Source: JACMNW01 sp963708425 (GTDB taxonomy: Bacteria > Pseudomonadota > Alphaproteobacteria > Rhodobacterales > Rhodobacteraceae). Taken from it: 64,000 nucleotides of DNA. Where the stretch lies: NCBI GenBank assembly GCA_963708425.1, contig OY970206.1:2170001-2234000 (forward strand), written 5' to 3'. This document shows positions 9,648 to 18,808 of this stretch, in pieces. The first letter of the stretch is position 1. Each line of letters starts with the position of its first letter. The position numbers were made by a program, and so were the translations under genes. The notes below the pieces were generated by a model. The model ran no database searches and was not told where the DNA came from. It worked only from the letters and a program-made list of their open reading frames with translations.

Positions 9648-10028
9648 TCAGCGCCTAAATCCCGCAGCAAAGGCATTGCCGCTGTTAATCTTGGCCGTCA
9701 GCGCCGAGTTTTCGATCCAATTTTTGATTTCTGGCGTCAGCAGCCCAAGAAACGTGACCTCGCTAAGAGTCGCCACAGCATGCAGCCCAACCATCTCCGG
9801 CCATCCCATCGCGATATCATGATGGCCAATCCATGCTTCGGCATTCTCATAATCTATCACAGCGCGCGCAGACTTTTCGCTGTCGTTGACAAAGAACCGA
9901 TACGATAGAACACCGGGGTGCCCCTCGCGTTCGACGCGTGCCGCAAGCCGCTTGATCGCCGCCTCAAATTGCGCACCAGTGCCCTTAAGCGAGTAAAGAT
10001 TTAGCACTGTAAGACGCGTTTCTGACAT
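9648..10028 (-). CDS. Putative ABM-superfamily (antibiotic biosynthesis monooxygenase-like) protein
   Basis: 126-residue protein beginning MSETRLTVLNLY. The order of a beta strand, an amphipathic helix (FEAAIKRLAARVEREG), GVLSYRF and a YENAEAWIGHH helix suggests the ferredoxin-like dimeric alpha/beta barrel of quinol monooxygenases. No catalytic residue is certain. Base composition is lower in GC than the SDR next door. Function not assigned. Confidence 0.5.
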   Translation of the reverse strand: MSETRLTVLNLYSLKGTGAQFEAAIKRLAARVEREGHPGVLSYRFFVNDSEKSARAVIDYENAEAWIGHHDIAMGWPEMVGLHAVATLSEVTFLGLLTPEIKNWIENSALTAKINSGNAFAAGFRR

Positions 10029-10137
10029 CGGACCCGCACAGGTTTTCAGAGGCAGCTCGCTGGCACCTTAGATGCCGCAGCCCTTAGCCGCAACATTGGC
10101 CTCAGCCAAGTTGCCCCCAAACCGATCCTAGTTGAAA

Positions 10138-10725
10138 CTACGGTGCCTCGGGCGTCAAAAACCGCGTGGCCACATAGCCCTCGATCCCGTCGCCCTCAAT
10201 CCGGATGCGGGCCCAGTCCTCGCCTTCGCGCCAGACCACCAGCGTCGCCTCACCGCGGGACAATTTGCCCACGACCTCGTCATTGGTCGATGGTCCAGCA
10301 CGCACATTCACCGAATTGCCCGCCACATACCAAATCTCGCCCTCGGCGGCAGGTTCCGGGGCAACCGGCGCTTCAACCACCGGATCGGCATAGTTCGACA
10401 GGGTGAAAACGCCGTTGTCCTCGGCGGCTGGTTCAGGCACCGCTGGAACTGGCACCACTTCCGCAACTTCCGCAACCGGCAAAACCGGCGCTACAACCTC
10501 TGGCCCCGGCATCACCGCTGCAACCACAGCCTCCGGCTCCGCCGCTACAGCAGCCGTCACGTCAGACGCGAGCACAACTGTTTCCACCGCTGCCACCTCT
10601 GCCGTCACAACTTCGGCTTCCGCCTCTGCCCGCGTCAACCCTGGCCGCATCTGCCCATAATCGCGTCCACCGATCAACAAAGCCAGAAACAGCCCCGCGC
10701 ACAAAAGGAAAGTCAGTCGCAGCAT
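10138..10725 (-). CDS. Secreted or membrane-anchored SH3-domain protein
   Basis: 195 residues from ATG 10725, which has AGGTGG upstream. A hydrophobic N-terminus ([19 protein letters not shown]) acts as signal or anchor; residues about 30-115 are a long low-complexity Ala/Val/Pro/Glu linker; the C-terminus is a bacterial SH3 domain with [15 protein letters not shown] and a final GYVATRFL. Such proteins are periplasmic and bind peptidoglycan or partner proteins. It reads away from parC. Confidence 0.8.
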   Translation of the reverse strand: MLRLTFLLCAGLFLALLIGGRDYGQMRPGLTRAEAEAEVVTAEVAAVETVVLASDVTAAVAAEPEAVVAAVMPGPEVVAPVLPVAEVAEVVPVPAVPEPAAEDNGVFTLSNYADPVVEAPVAPEPAAEGEIWYVAGNSVNVRAGPSTNDEVVGKLSRGEATLVVWREGEDWARIRIEGDGIEGYVATRFLTPEAP

Positions 10726-10882
10726 AGCACCACCTAAATCATTAATCCCCAACGCAACCTTAACACGATTCGCAGCCAGCGCAGGGGGGAAAAACTCTTA
10801 TTTTTCACGCTGTTGCATCGCATTTAGTCCACCCGACGCAATTACGCTAGACCGCAATAGCCGGGTATTCTACACAACATCC

Positions 10883-13186
10883 ATGACCAAGAACGCGGAC
10901 ACCCCCAAGATAGAGCCTATCTTGATGAACGAACCATTGGCCCGCGCCATTGGTGAACGCTATCTTACCTATGCATTGTCCACCATCATGCACCGCGCCC
11001 TGCCCGATGCGCGCGATGGTTTGAAACCGGTTCACCGCCGCATTCTGTATGCCATGCGCGAACTGCGCCTTACCGCCACATCGGCCTTCCGCAAATCGGC
11101 AAAGATCAGCGGCGACGTCATGGGTAACTATCACCCGCATGGCGATGTCGCGATTTACGACGCCATGGCGCGCCTCGCGCAAGACTTCAACGTGCGCTAT
11201 CCGCTGGTCGATGGCCAAGGCAACTTCGGCAATATCGACGGCGATAATCCGGCCGCCTCCCGCTATACTGAAGCCCGCCTTACCGCCATTTCCGAAATAC
11301 TGATGGAAGGCTTGGCCGAAAACGCCGTCGACTTCCGCCCCAACTATGACGGCACGCTGACCGAACCCGTCGTCATGCCCGCCGCGTTCCCGAACCTGCT
11401 GGCCAATGGCTCCAGTGGTATCGCCGTCGGCATGGCCACCAACATCCCGCCGCATAATCTGGAAGAGTTGATCGACGGCTGCCTCGCCCTGATCCGCGAT
11501 CCAGCCTTAAGCAACGAAGCCCTCGTCGCCCTGATCCCCGGCCCCGATTTCCCCACCGGCGGCGTGCTGGTCGAACCGCGCGAAAATATCCTCGAAGCCT
11601 ACCGCACCGGGCGCGGCTCCTTCCGTGTACGTGCCAAATGGCAGATCGAGGATCTGGGTCGCGGGTTGTGGCAGATCATCATCACCGAAATCCCCTATCA
11701 GGTGCAAAAATCCCGCCTGATCGAGAAACTGGCAGAGGTGATCCAGACCAAAAAGGTGCCGCTGCTGGCCGATGTGCGCGACGAATCCGCCGATGACGTC
11801 CGTATCGTGTTGGAACCGCGCGCCCGCACGGTTGACCCCGACATGCTGATGAACATGCTCTACCGCAATTCCGATCTGGAAACGCGGTTCTCGTTGAACA
11901 TGAACGTGCTGATCGATGGCCGCGTGCCCCGCGTCTGCTCGCTGGCCGAAGTGCTGCGCGCCTTCCTCGATCACCGCCGCGATGTTCTGAAGCGCCGCTC
12001 GCAGCATCGGCTTGAAAAGATCGATCACCGCCTCGAAATTCTCGAAGGCTTCATCATCACCTTCCTGAACCTCGACCGCGTGATCGATATCATCCGCTAC
12101 GATGATGACCCCAAACGCGCTTTGATGGCCGAAGATTGGGGTCGCCCCCATGTGCGCGCCATGTCGGAAAAAGATTATGTGCCGCCAGCACCCGGCGAAG
12201 GTGAGCTGACCGATATCCAAGCCGAAGCCATCCTCAACATGCGCCTACGCTCCCTGCGTCGACTTGAGGAAATGGAGCTGCTGCGCGAACGTGACGCGCT
12301 GATGAAGGAACGCGCCGATCTGGTCGATCTGCTGGAAAGTGACCGCTTGCAGTGGAAAACCATCGGCAAGGAACTTGAAGCCATCGCCAAACAATTCGGC
12401 AAAGCCACGCCCCTGGGTGCCCGTCGCACGCAATTCGCCGAGGCAGGTGTCACCGAAGACGTCCCGTTCGAGGCGATGATAGACCGCGAGCCCATCACCG
12501 TGATCTGTTCCAAAATGGGCTGGATCCGCGCGTTAAAGGGCCATGCCGCCTTGGATGCCGACGTTAAATTCAAAGACGGCGACGAAGCCCGATTTGCCTT
12601 CCACGCCGAAACCACCGATAAAATCCTGCTCATCGGCTCCAATGGCCGCTTCTACACCTTCATCGGTGCCAACCTGCCCGGCGGTCGCGGCATGGGCGAA
12701 CCCCTGCGCCTGATGGTAGACCTGCCCAACGACGCCGAGATTGTCGATCTGATGATCTTCCGGCCCGGTGAAAAACTCCTGATCGCCTCCACCGCAGGCG
12801 ACGGTTTCGTCCTGCAATCCGATGAAGTCCTCGCCCAAACCCGCGCTGGCAAACAAGTCATGACTCTGGGCGCATCCGTCAAAACCGCCCTCTGCCGCAA
12901 GATCACGGGCGATCACGTTGCAGTCGTCGGCGACAACCGCAAACTCCTCGTCTTCCCGCTGTCCGACCTGCCCGAAATGGCCCGCGGCAAAGGCGTGCGC
13001 CTGCAAAAATACAAAGACGGCGGGCTAAGCGATGCCACCACCTTCACCCTTGCGCTGGGCCTGACATGGAAAGACCCCGCAGGCCGCACTCGCACGGAGA
13101 GCGACCTAGCAGAATGGCAAGCGGGGCGAGCGACGGCGGGACGGATGGCACCGAGGGGCTTCCCGAGGGACAATCGGTTTACGTGA
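10883..13186 (+). CDS. parC: DNA topoisomerase IV subunit A
   Basis: 767-residue type IIA topoisomerase subunit that decatenates replicated chromosomes with ParE. The N-terminal winged-helix block ends in [11 protein letters not shown], with catalytic Tyr128. DGLKPVHRR and [13 protein letters not shown] mark the breakage domain, and beta-propeller repeats follow in the C-terminal third. The C-terminus ([15 protein letters not shown]) looks typical of Rhodobacterales ParC rather than GyrA. Position 89 (E. coli ParC Ser80) is Val and 93 (Glu84) is Asp. Confidence 0.95.
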   Translation: MTKNADTPKIEPILMNEPLARAIGERYLTYALSTIMHRALPDARDGLKPVHRRILYAMRELRLTATSAFRKSAKISGDVMGNYHPHGDVAIYDAMARLAQDFNVRYPLVDGQGNFGNIDGDNPAASRYTEARLTAISEILMEGLAENAVDFRPNYDGTLTEPVVMPAAFPNLLANGSSGIAVGMATNIPPHNLEELIDGCLALIRDPALSNEALVALIPGPDFPTGGVLVEPRENILEAYRTGRGSFRVRAKWQIEDLGRGLWQIIITEIPYQVQKSRLIEKLAEVIQTKKVPLLADVRDESADDVRIVLEPRARTVDPDMLMNMLYRNSDLETRFSLNMNVLIDGRVPRVCSLAEVLRAFLDHRRDVLKRRSQHRLEKIDHRLEILEGFIITFLNLDRVIDIIRYDDDPKRALMAEDWGRPHVRAMSEKDYVPPAPGEGELTDIQAEAILNMRLRSLRRLEEMELLRERDALMKERADLVDLLESDRLQWKTIGKELEAIAKQFGKATPLGARRTQFAEAGVTEDVPFEAMIDREPITVICSKMGWIRALKGHAALDADVKFKDGDEARFAFHAETTDKILLIGSNGRFYTFIGANLPGGRGMGEPLRLMVDLPNDAEIVDLMIFRPGEKLLIASTAGDGFVLQSDEVLAQTRAGKQVMTLGASVKTALCRKITGDHVAVVGDNRKLLVFPLSDLPEMARGKGVRLQKYKDGGLSDATTFTLALGLTWKDPAGRTRTESDLAEWQAGRATAGRMAPRGFPRDNRFT

Positions 13187-13304
13187 CGGATCCTTTCACC
13201 ATGTCATAAAGTGGCAGCACTTCCCAAGGGTGCGGGTTGCAGAAAGGTTGGCAAGGTCGACATACAATCGGGTGCACTGCCAGACGTAGAAAAGGAAAAA
13301 CATA

Positions 13305-13760
13305 TTGCCAACAGCACTTGCGGTCATTGGGCTTGTCTTGGTCATACCGATTGCGGTGATGGCGATATCGCTTCTTGCCTTTTTTCCGGCCTATCCAAAA
13401 AACCGGATCATCAAGGCGGCGTGGATGCTTCTACTGGCAACAGCCATTGGGTTATTCGGATGGAAAACCTTTTTTGTGACGCCCAGTCCGCTTCCAGTTT
13501 GGAAACCACCGGCTTGGTATCCGACTTTTGAACTTGCGCTCTTCATATTTGTCCCGTTCGCCACATCATTGCTGCTTCAACGCGTTCGGCTGCGTTCGCC
13601 CAGCAAGGTCAGCCCCACGCTGTCAACTTTCATTGTCATTGCGGTTTGCGTTCTGACTTATATTTCGCTCGCGATGTTCAACAAACACTGCGTCTTTTTC
13701 GACTACTTTCACGATTCTGGCCAAGCGTGGTGCCCAATCTCATGGCAAGCAACAAGGTAG
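13305..13760 (+). CDS. Orphan multi-pass membrane protein
   Basis: 151-residue frame starting with TTG after AAAGGAAAAA. Four hydrophobic stretches (about residues 4-28, 37-55, 72-90 and 106-124) predict an integral membrane protein; Cys residues sit near the C-terminus. I do not recognise the family. The DNA is visibly less GC-rich than parC, which suggests an acquired or fast-evolving gene. A second overlapping frame at 13211-13531 is hydrophilic and less convincing. Confidence 0.5.
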   Translation: MPTALAVIGLVLVIPIAVMAISLLAFFPAYPKNRIIKAAWMLLLATAIGLFGWKTFFVTPSPLPVWKPPAWYPTFELALFIFVPFATSLLLQRVRLRSPSKVSPTLSTFIVIAVCVLTYISLAMFNKHCVFFDYFHDSGQAWCPISWQATR

Positions 13761-13883
13761 CGCAAAAGGCTTCCGACGAACATCTGGTCCTCTGAACAGC
13801 AATTGACAGAATGTGATGGTGTTCGTTTTTCTCCTCGATCTCCCACAACTTCCGTTTCGCCCAAATACACACCTTACCACTTT

Positions 13884-15254
13884 TCAAACCCGCTCCGCCA
13901 CCAACCAAACTCCGCCCTCTGGCCGCAGCGTCAAGATCATAACCGGCTTCGGCTCTTTCCCCGCCACCGGCGCGAACCTAAACCGCGCCAGCAGCGTTGC
14001 CAGAATAATCACCGCCTCCTGCAGCGCAAAATTCGCCCCGATGCATATGCGCGGCCCGTCGCCAAACGGCAGATAGGCAAAGCGGTCAATCGCCTTGGGG
14101 TCGGCGAAGCGTGAGGGGTCAAACTGGTCCGGGTCCGGCCACAACAAATGATGCCGATGCAGCGCATAGATCGGCAGAACCACCGTATCCCCGGCCCGAA
14201 TTTCCCGTCCGCACAAAGTATCCGCCTTCATCGCCGTCCGCGATAAAAACGCCGCCGGCGGATACATCCGCAGCGTTTCGTCCACGATCCGGCGCACCAA
14301 CGGCAACCTGGCAATATCGGCCACCGTCGCCGCCCTGTCGCCCAACACCGCCCGCGCTTCATCCCGCGCGGCGGTCTGCACGCCCTGATCAAACGCGCAT
14401 AAATACAACGCCCAAGCCAGCGTCAGCGCCGTGGTTTCATGACCCGCCACGATGAACGTCAGCAAATTATCCCGCAGCTCCGCCGTCGTCATCCGCCGAC
14501 CCGTCTTCGGATCTTCGCCCTCCAACAACAGGTCCAGCAAATCCGGCACCGCCTTTGCCCCATCCGCCCGCCGCTGTTCAATTCCCTTATCCGCTAGCCG
14601 CTTCATCTCCAGCATCGCCCGGCCGGAAATCATCCGCCCTGGTCGGGGCACCCACGCCGGCGCGCCGATGATATCCAGAAGCGACACCTTTGCCGCCGCC
14701 CCGATATACGTCTCAATCGCACGGTGCACCGCCGCGCGGTCAAACCCCTCGCCGCCTGAAAACGTCACGTCGGAAATCACCTCGAACGTCGCCGTCACCA
14801 TCTCGTCAAACATGTCCACCGCACGGCCCGCCGCAGCCGCCTCTATCCGTGCGTAAGCCCGCTCCGCCGCCGCCGTCATCACCGGCGCCAAAGCCGCCAC
14901 ATTGCGATGCGAAAACACCGGTGCTGCTGCGCGCCTTTGCCACAGCCAGTTCTGCCCCTCGGCTACAAACAGACTGTCGCCAATCGCCGGTTCCAGAATC
15001 AGCTTGGTCACCACCGATTTCGGATAATCCTCCACCGCGTCGCGCAAAATCCGCTTCAACGCGCCCGGGTCCATCACCATATGCCACCGCTTGCCCGTCT
15101 TGCCCGACAGCATCGGCTGCCGCGTTGCAATTTCCGGTATCAATTCCAACACGTTGCGCCGCCCGGCCTTCAACGATCCGAATATTCCCAGCGGCACCGT
15201 CGTCAGCGGCACGCGCACCGGACGGGCGGGTTGGATCGGGCGCTGCTCGGTCAT
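13884..15254 (-). CDS. Cytochrome P450
   Basis: 456-residue heme monooxygenase. The I-helix has VAGHETTALTL, the K-helix ExxR appears as ETLRMYPP, and the heme-thiolate loop is FGDGPRICIG with the cysteine near residue 400. The start at MTEQRPIQ is preferred; 71 residues upstream in the same frame do not look like P450. No ferredoxin or reductase gene is adjacent, so electron partners are elsewhere. Substrate unknown; bacterial CYP enzymes with this proline-rich N-terminus often act on fatty acids or terpenoids, but this is only a guess. Confidence 0.93.
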   Translation of the reverse strand: MTEQRPIQPARPVRVPLTTVPLGIFGSLKAGRRNVLELIPEIATRQPMLSGKTGKRWHMVMDPGALKRILRDAVEDYPKSVVTKLILEPAIGDSLFVAEGQNWLWQRRAAAPVFSHRNVAALAPVMTAAAERAYARIEAAAAGRAVDMFDEMVTATFEVISDVTFSGGEGFDRAAVHRAIETYIGAAAKVSLLDIIGAPAWVPRPGRMISGRAMLEMKRLADKGIEQRRADGAKAVPDLLDLLLEGEDPKTGRRMTTAELRDNLLTFIVAGHETTALTLAWALYLCAFDQGVQTAARDEARAVLGDRAATVADIARLPLVRRIVDETLRMYPPAAFLSRTAMKADTLCGREIRAGDTVVLPIYALHRHHLLWPDPDQFDPSRFADPKAIDRFAYLPFGDGPRICIGANFALQEAVIILATLLARFRFAPVAGKEPKPVMILTLRPEGGVWLVAERV

Positions 15255-15385
15255 GGTCGGCCTCCAATTCGCTATTGTACAATATAGTGCGCACCAAGGC
15301 ACATCAAACCCCGTGGCTTGCGCGAAGGTAACGAAGCGGGTATCGCTGCAAACTTGAATTGTGGCCACGTCATAGGAATGCCCGC

Positions 15386-16012
15386 ATGATCCTCCGTAAT
15401 CTGATGGCCGTTGTAGTGGGTGCGTCGCTGCTTGCGGCGTGCCAGAAAAATGATCTGGCAGAACCACCCGTGCCGCTGGGCAACTTCGAACTGGGCCTGA
15501 ATATCGTGGTCGCCGACAACATGAAGAAGGTGCCGATTTCCCGCCCCGCTACGGTGGAAGAATGGGAAACCGCCCTGATCAAAGCCGTTGATGATCGTTT
15601 TGGCCGCTATTCCGGCACCAAGCTTTACAACATCGGCATCGCGGTTGATGGCTTCGCGCTTGCCCCTCCCGGCGTGCCGCTTGTCGTTTCGCCCAAATCG
15701 GTGCTCGTGATCACCGCTAATATCTGGGATGATGCCAGCGGCACCAAACTTAACGCCGAAGGCAAGCAGTTCACCATTTTCGAATCCTTCTCCGGCGAAA
15801 CCGTCATCGGCTCCGGCCTGACACGCTCGCGGGCCAAACAGATGGAGATCCTGTCCTACAACGCCGCCAAGCGGGTGGAAAAATGGATCCTCGAAAACCC
15901 CGAATGGGTTGGCATGCCGAAAATCATCAGACCGCGCGGGGCCGATGCGCCCACCGTGGTCAGCAAAGCTGCGCCAGCACCTCCCCCCACAGTGACCCCG
16001 CCCGCCAACTGA
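15386..16012 (+). CDS. Uncharacterised lipoprotein
   Basis: 208-residue protein with a lipoprotein signal: basic start, hydrophobic MAVVVGASLLAAC and lipobox cysteine at about residue 19. The mature part has no motif I can name; the C-terminus is Pro/Ala-rich. An N-terminal extension of 9 codons to 15359 is possible but the ATG at 15386 puts the signal peptide at the usual distance. It precedes the first EF-Tu gene. Confidence 0.7.
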   Translation: MILRNLMAVVVGASLLAACQKNDLAEPPVPLGNFELGLNIVVADNMKKVPISRPATVEEWETALIKAVDDRFGRYSGTKLYNIGIAVDGFALAPPGVPLVVSPKSVLVITANIWDDASGTKLNAEGKQFTIFESFSGETVIGSGLTRSRAKQMEILSYNAAKRVEKWILENPEWVGMPKIIRPRGADAPTVVSKAAPAPPPTVTPPAN

Positions 16013-16098
16013 GGCTTGATTTTTTGAAGCCCGGTGGCTAAGTCCCCCGCGATGCAATCAGGGTTCCGCTTTGGGGCCCCCAAAATCGTGAGGCCATG

Positions 16099-17274
16099 AT
16101 GGCGAAGGCAAAGTTTGAACGGAATAAACCGCACGTAAACGTTGGCACGATTGGCCACGTTGACCACGGCAAGACGACGCTGACGGCGGCGATCACCAAG
16201 TATTTTGGCGAATTCAAGCCCTACGACCAGATCGATGGCGCGCCGGAAGAGCGGGCTCGCGGGATCACGATTTCCACCGCCCACGTGGAATACGAATCCG
16301 CAGCACGTCACTATGCCCATGTCGATTGCCCCGGCCACGCCGATTATGTGAAGAACATGATCACCGGTGCGGCGCAGATGGACGGCGCTATTCTGGTGGT
16401 GAACGCGGCTGACGGCCCGATGCCGCAAACCCGCGAGCACATTCTGCTGGGTCGTCAGGTCGGCATTCCGTACATGGTCGTGTACCTGAACAAGATCGAC
16501 CAGGTGGATGACGAAGAACTGGTCGAACTGGTCGAGATGGAAATTCGCGAACTGCTGTCGTCCTACGACTATCCCGGCGACGACATTCCGATCATCCGCG
16601 GCTCGGCTTTGCACGCGATGAACGGCACCAACAAGGAAATTGGCGAGGATTCGATCCGCGCGCTGATCAAGGCTGTTGACGAATACATCCCGACCCCGGC
16701 GCGCGCTGTTGACCAGCCGTTCCTGATGCCGGTCGAAGACGTGTTCTCGATTTCGGGTCGTGGTACAGTTGCCACTGGCCGGATCGAGCGCGGCGTGGTG
16801 AAGGTTGGCGAAGAAGTTGAAATCGTCGGCATCCGCCCGAACAAGAAGACCGTCTGCACCGGCGTCGAGATGTTCCGCAAGTTGCTGGATTCTGGCCAGG
16901 CGGGCGACAACGTTGGTCTGCTGCTGCGCGGTGTTGAACGTGACGGCATCGAGCGCGGGCAAGTGCTGTGCAAACCATCCTCGGTGAAGCCGCACACCAA
17001 GTTTGAAGCCGAAGCCTACATTCTGACCAAGGAAGAAGGCGGTCGTCACACACCGTTCTTTGCGAACTACCGGCCACAATTCTACTTCCGCACCACGGAT
17101 GTGACCGGCACAGTTCAGCTTCCTGAAGGCACCGAAATGGTGATGCCGGGCGACAACCTGAAGTTCAACGTCGAACTGATCGCCCCCATCGCGATGGAAG
17201 AAAAACTGCGCTTCGCCATCCGCGAAGGCGGCCGCACTGTCGGCGCCGGCGTGGTGTCGAAGATCATTGCATGA
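16099..17274 (+). CDS. tuf: Elongation factor Tu, copy 1
   Basis: 391-residue GTPase that delivers aminoacyl-tRNA to the ribosome. G1 GHVDHGKT is at residues 19-26, G3 is DCPGH and G4 is NKID. ATG 16099 is taken as start because the preceding ATG is too close to the GAGG ribosome site. The protein differs from copy 2 (39624-40799) only in the last two residues (Ile-Ala here, Leu-Leu there). Of the tuf copies, this one lies nearer tRNA-Trp, secE and nusG, the usual place of a second alphaproteobacterial tuf. Confidence 0.97.
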   Translation: MAKAKFERNKPHVNVGTIGHVDHGKTTLTAAITKYFGEFKPYDQIDGAPEERARGITISTAHVEYESAARHYAHVDCPGHADYVKNMITGAAQMDGAILVVNAADGPMPQTREHILLGRQVGIPYMVVYLNKIDQVDDEELVELVEMEIRELLSSYDYPGDDIPIIRGSALHAMNGTNKEIGEDSIRALIKAVDEYIPTPARAVDQPFLMPVEDVFSISGRGTVATGRIERGVVKVGEEVEIVGIRPNKKTVCTGVEMFRKLLDSGQAGDNVGLLLRGVERDGIERGQVLCKPSSVKPHTKFEAEAYILTKEEGGRHTPFFANYRPQFYFRTTDVTGTVQLPEGTEMVMPGDNLKFNVELIAPIAMEEKLRFAIREGGRTVGAGVVSKIIA

Positions 17275-17285
17275 CCCATATGTAG

Positions 17286-17306
17286 GGTGCGCATTCATTG
17301 CGCACC
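17286..17306. repeat. Palindromic repeat after tuf copy 1
   Basis: Stem GGTGCGCA / TGCGCACC with a five-base loop, preceded by GTAG. Twelve bases after the tuf stop; probably an mRNA 3' end structure. Same GTAGGGTGCG start as the repeat at 4032. Confidence 0.6.
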
Positions 17307-17448
17307 TTGCCAAACCAAAGGCGCACGCAGGCAACCGCGCGCGCCTTTTTCATTCATCGCCGCAAAACCATCTCCCGCCAACCCGCAACGGGGGCCGTTG
17401 ACGATTCGCCCATTCCTTTGCAAACTTCGCCGTAGGGGGATCAGATCG

Positions 17449-17748
17449 ATGTGCCAGATGTTTGCAGGCCAAAACCCGGCTAGATATGAAAACGTCACCC
17501 GCCGACTGCGCCTGAATGGTCAGTCCACCAGCATCCGACTAGAGCGCGCCTTTTGGGGTATCGTTGATCGGATGGCTGAAAAGGAAGCGATGTCTACCCC
17601 GGCGTTCCTGTCAAAACTGCATTCCGAGGTGCTGCAACAGCATGGTGAGGCACCCAATTTCACCTCGCTGCTGCGCTGCGCCTGCACCATCCATCTGGGG
17701 GAACTTGACCAGATCCCACAACCAGAAGCGCGCTACGCCGCCGAGTGA
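17449..17748 (+). CDS. Ribbon-helix-helix domain protein
   Basis: 99-residue small protein starting MCQMFAGQNP after an AGGGGGA ribosome site. The segment LRLNGQSTSIRLERAFW fits the DNA-contacting strand and first helix of a ribbon-helix-helix fold (RHH_4 type), followed by a helix with STPAFLSKLHSEV. Such proteins are common in Rhodobacterales and are probably small DNA-binding regulators; the target is unknown. A longer upstream frame overlaps the tuf repeat and is rejected. Confidence 0.78.
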   Translation: MCQMFAGQNPARYENVTRRLRLNGQSTSIRLERAFWGIVDRMAEKEAMSTPAFLSKLHSEVLQQHGEAPNFTSLLRCACTIHLGELDQIPQPEARYAAE

Positions 17749-17840
17749 CGATCAAATCGGTACTGTAGTAAAGGGGTACTACCAGCCCTTTAAATTGGTT
17801 CGCTAGCCTTACCAAACCACACTGGGCTTGGGGGGGCAGA

Positions 17841-18236
17841 ATGGCCAAGACGATACATTCGATGATCCGCGTGCTGGATGAGGCACGATCAGTGGCGTTT
17901 TACAAAACTGCCTTCAACCTGACTGTCGCCGACCGCTTGGATTTTGACAGCTTCACGCTGATGTATCTCAGCAGCCCCGAACAGGAATTCGAACTGGAAC
18001 TGACGGTCAACAAGGGCCGCACAGATCCCTATGACTTGGGCGATGGCTACGGCCATATCGCGGTCAGCGTGGCGGACGTTGACGCCGAACACGCCCGGTT
18101 GACGGACGCCGGACTTGCCCCCCGCAAGCTGGTCGATTTCCAGAACGCCGGTAAAACCATCGCCCGTTTTTTCTTCATCGCAGACCCCGACGGCTATCAG
18201 ATCGAGGTTCTGCAACGCGGCGGCAGGTTCAAGTAG
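17841..18236 (+). CDS. VOC/glyoxalase I family protein
   Basis: 131-residue vicinal-oxygen-chelate fold protein resembling lactoylglutathione lyase. Likely metal ligands are the early His (TIHSMIRV), Glu in FELELT, His in YGHIAV and Glu in QIEVLQ, all in the expected order, so it is probably an active metalloenzyme. Glyoxalase I would convert the methylglyoxal-glutathione adduct to lactoylglutathione. It precedes the GMC oxidoreductase pair by 35 bases and may share the transcript. Confidence 0.85.
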   Translation: MAKTIHSMIRVLDEARSVAFYKTAFNLTVADRLDFDSFTLMYLSSPEQEFELELTVNKGRTDPYDLGDGYGHIAVSVADVDAEHARLTDAGLAPRKLVDFQNAGKTIARFFFIADPDGYQIEVLQRGGRFK

Positions 18237-18271
18237 CCACCAACCGAATGTTCGCTAAAAGGGAGGACGCA

Positions 18272-18793
18272 ATGACGACAACTGGGATAAAAGGCATGAC
18301 GCGCCGCGCACTGTTGGGCCGCGCCATCGCCACCGGAACGCTGGCGGTCAGCGGCGTAGGCTTTATCGCCGCCCCCAACGCCGCCTGGGCGCTGGAGGTG
18401 CAGGTGATCAGCGCGCAACACATGGCTGTGCTGATGCAAATGGCGCGCGATATCTACCCGCATGACAAGGTCGGCGACGAATTCTACGCAATCGCCGTCA
18501 AAGGTTACGACGCCGAAGATAAAAAGGCGCTGGTCGAAGCGGGCGTTGCAGAACTTGACGCCTCCGCAAAGGCCAAGGGCCACAAGGATTACATCTCCAT
18601 CGGTTGGGAAGATGACCGCGTCGATGTGCTGAAATCCATCGAAGACACCGCGTTTTTCCAAACTGTGCGCGGTGGCCTTGTAACCGGCCTTTATAACCAA
18701 AAAGCAGTCTGGCCGATCTTTGGCTACGAAGGCGAGTCCTTCTCGCTGGGCGGTTACATCAACCGCGGCTTCGACGACATCAACTGGCTGTAA
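18272..18793 (+). CDS. Tat-exported small subunit (gluconate 2-dehydrogenase subunit 3-like)
   Basis: 173-residue protein with a twin-arginine signal: MTRRALLGRAIATG followed by a hydrophobic stretch and an AWA-like cleavage region near residue 35. GGGAGG precedes the ATG. The mature part resembles the small subunit of membrane-bound sugar or alcohol dehydrogenases, which helps fold and export the flavoprotein subunit as a hitch-hiker. The GMC subunit follows 15 bases on and has no Tat signal itself, supporting this role. Confidence 0.8.
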   Translation: MTTTGIKGMTRRALLGRAIATGTLAVSGVGFIAAPNAAWALEVQVISAQHMAVLMQMARDIYPHDKVGDEFYAIAVKGYDAEDKKALVEAGVAELDASAKAKGHKDYISIGWEDDRVDVLKSIEDTAFFQTVRGGLVTGLYNQKAVWPIFGYEGESFSLGGYINRGFDDINWL

Positions 18794-18808
18794 AGGGAGG
18801 ACGAACAC

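Noticed and set aside
13211..13531. Frame overlapping the start of the membrane orphan
   Set aside because: Hydrophilic, without a good ribosome site, and in conflict with the more gene-like frame at 13305.
15856..17334. 492-codon frame antisense to tuf copy 1 and an almost identical one antisense to tuf copy 2
   Set aside because: Identity of the two is explained by the identity of the tuf genes themselves.
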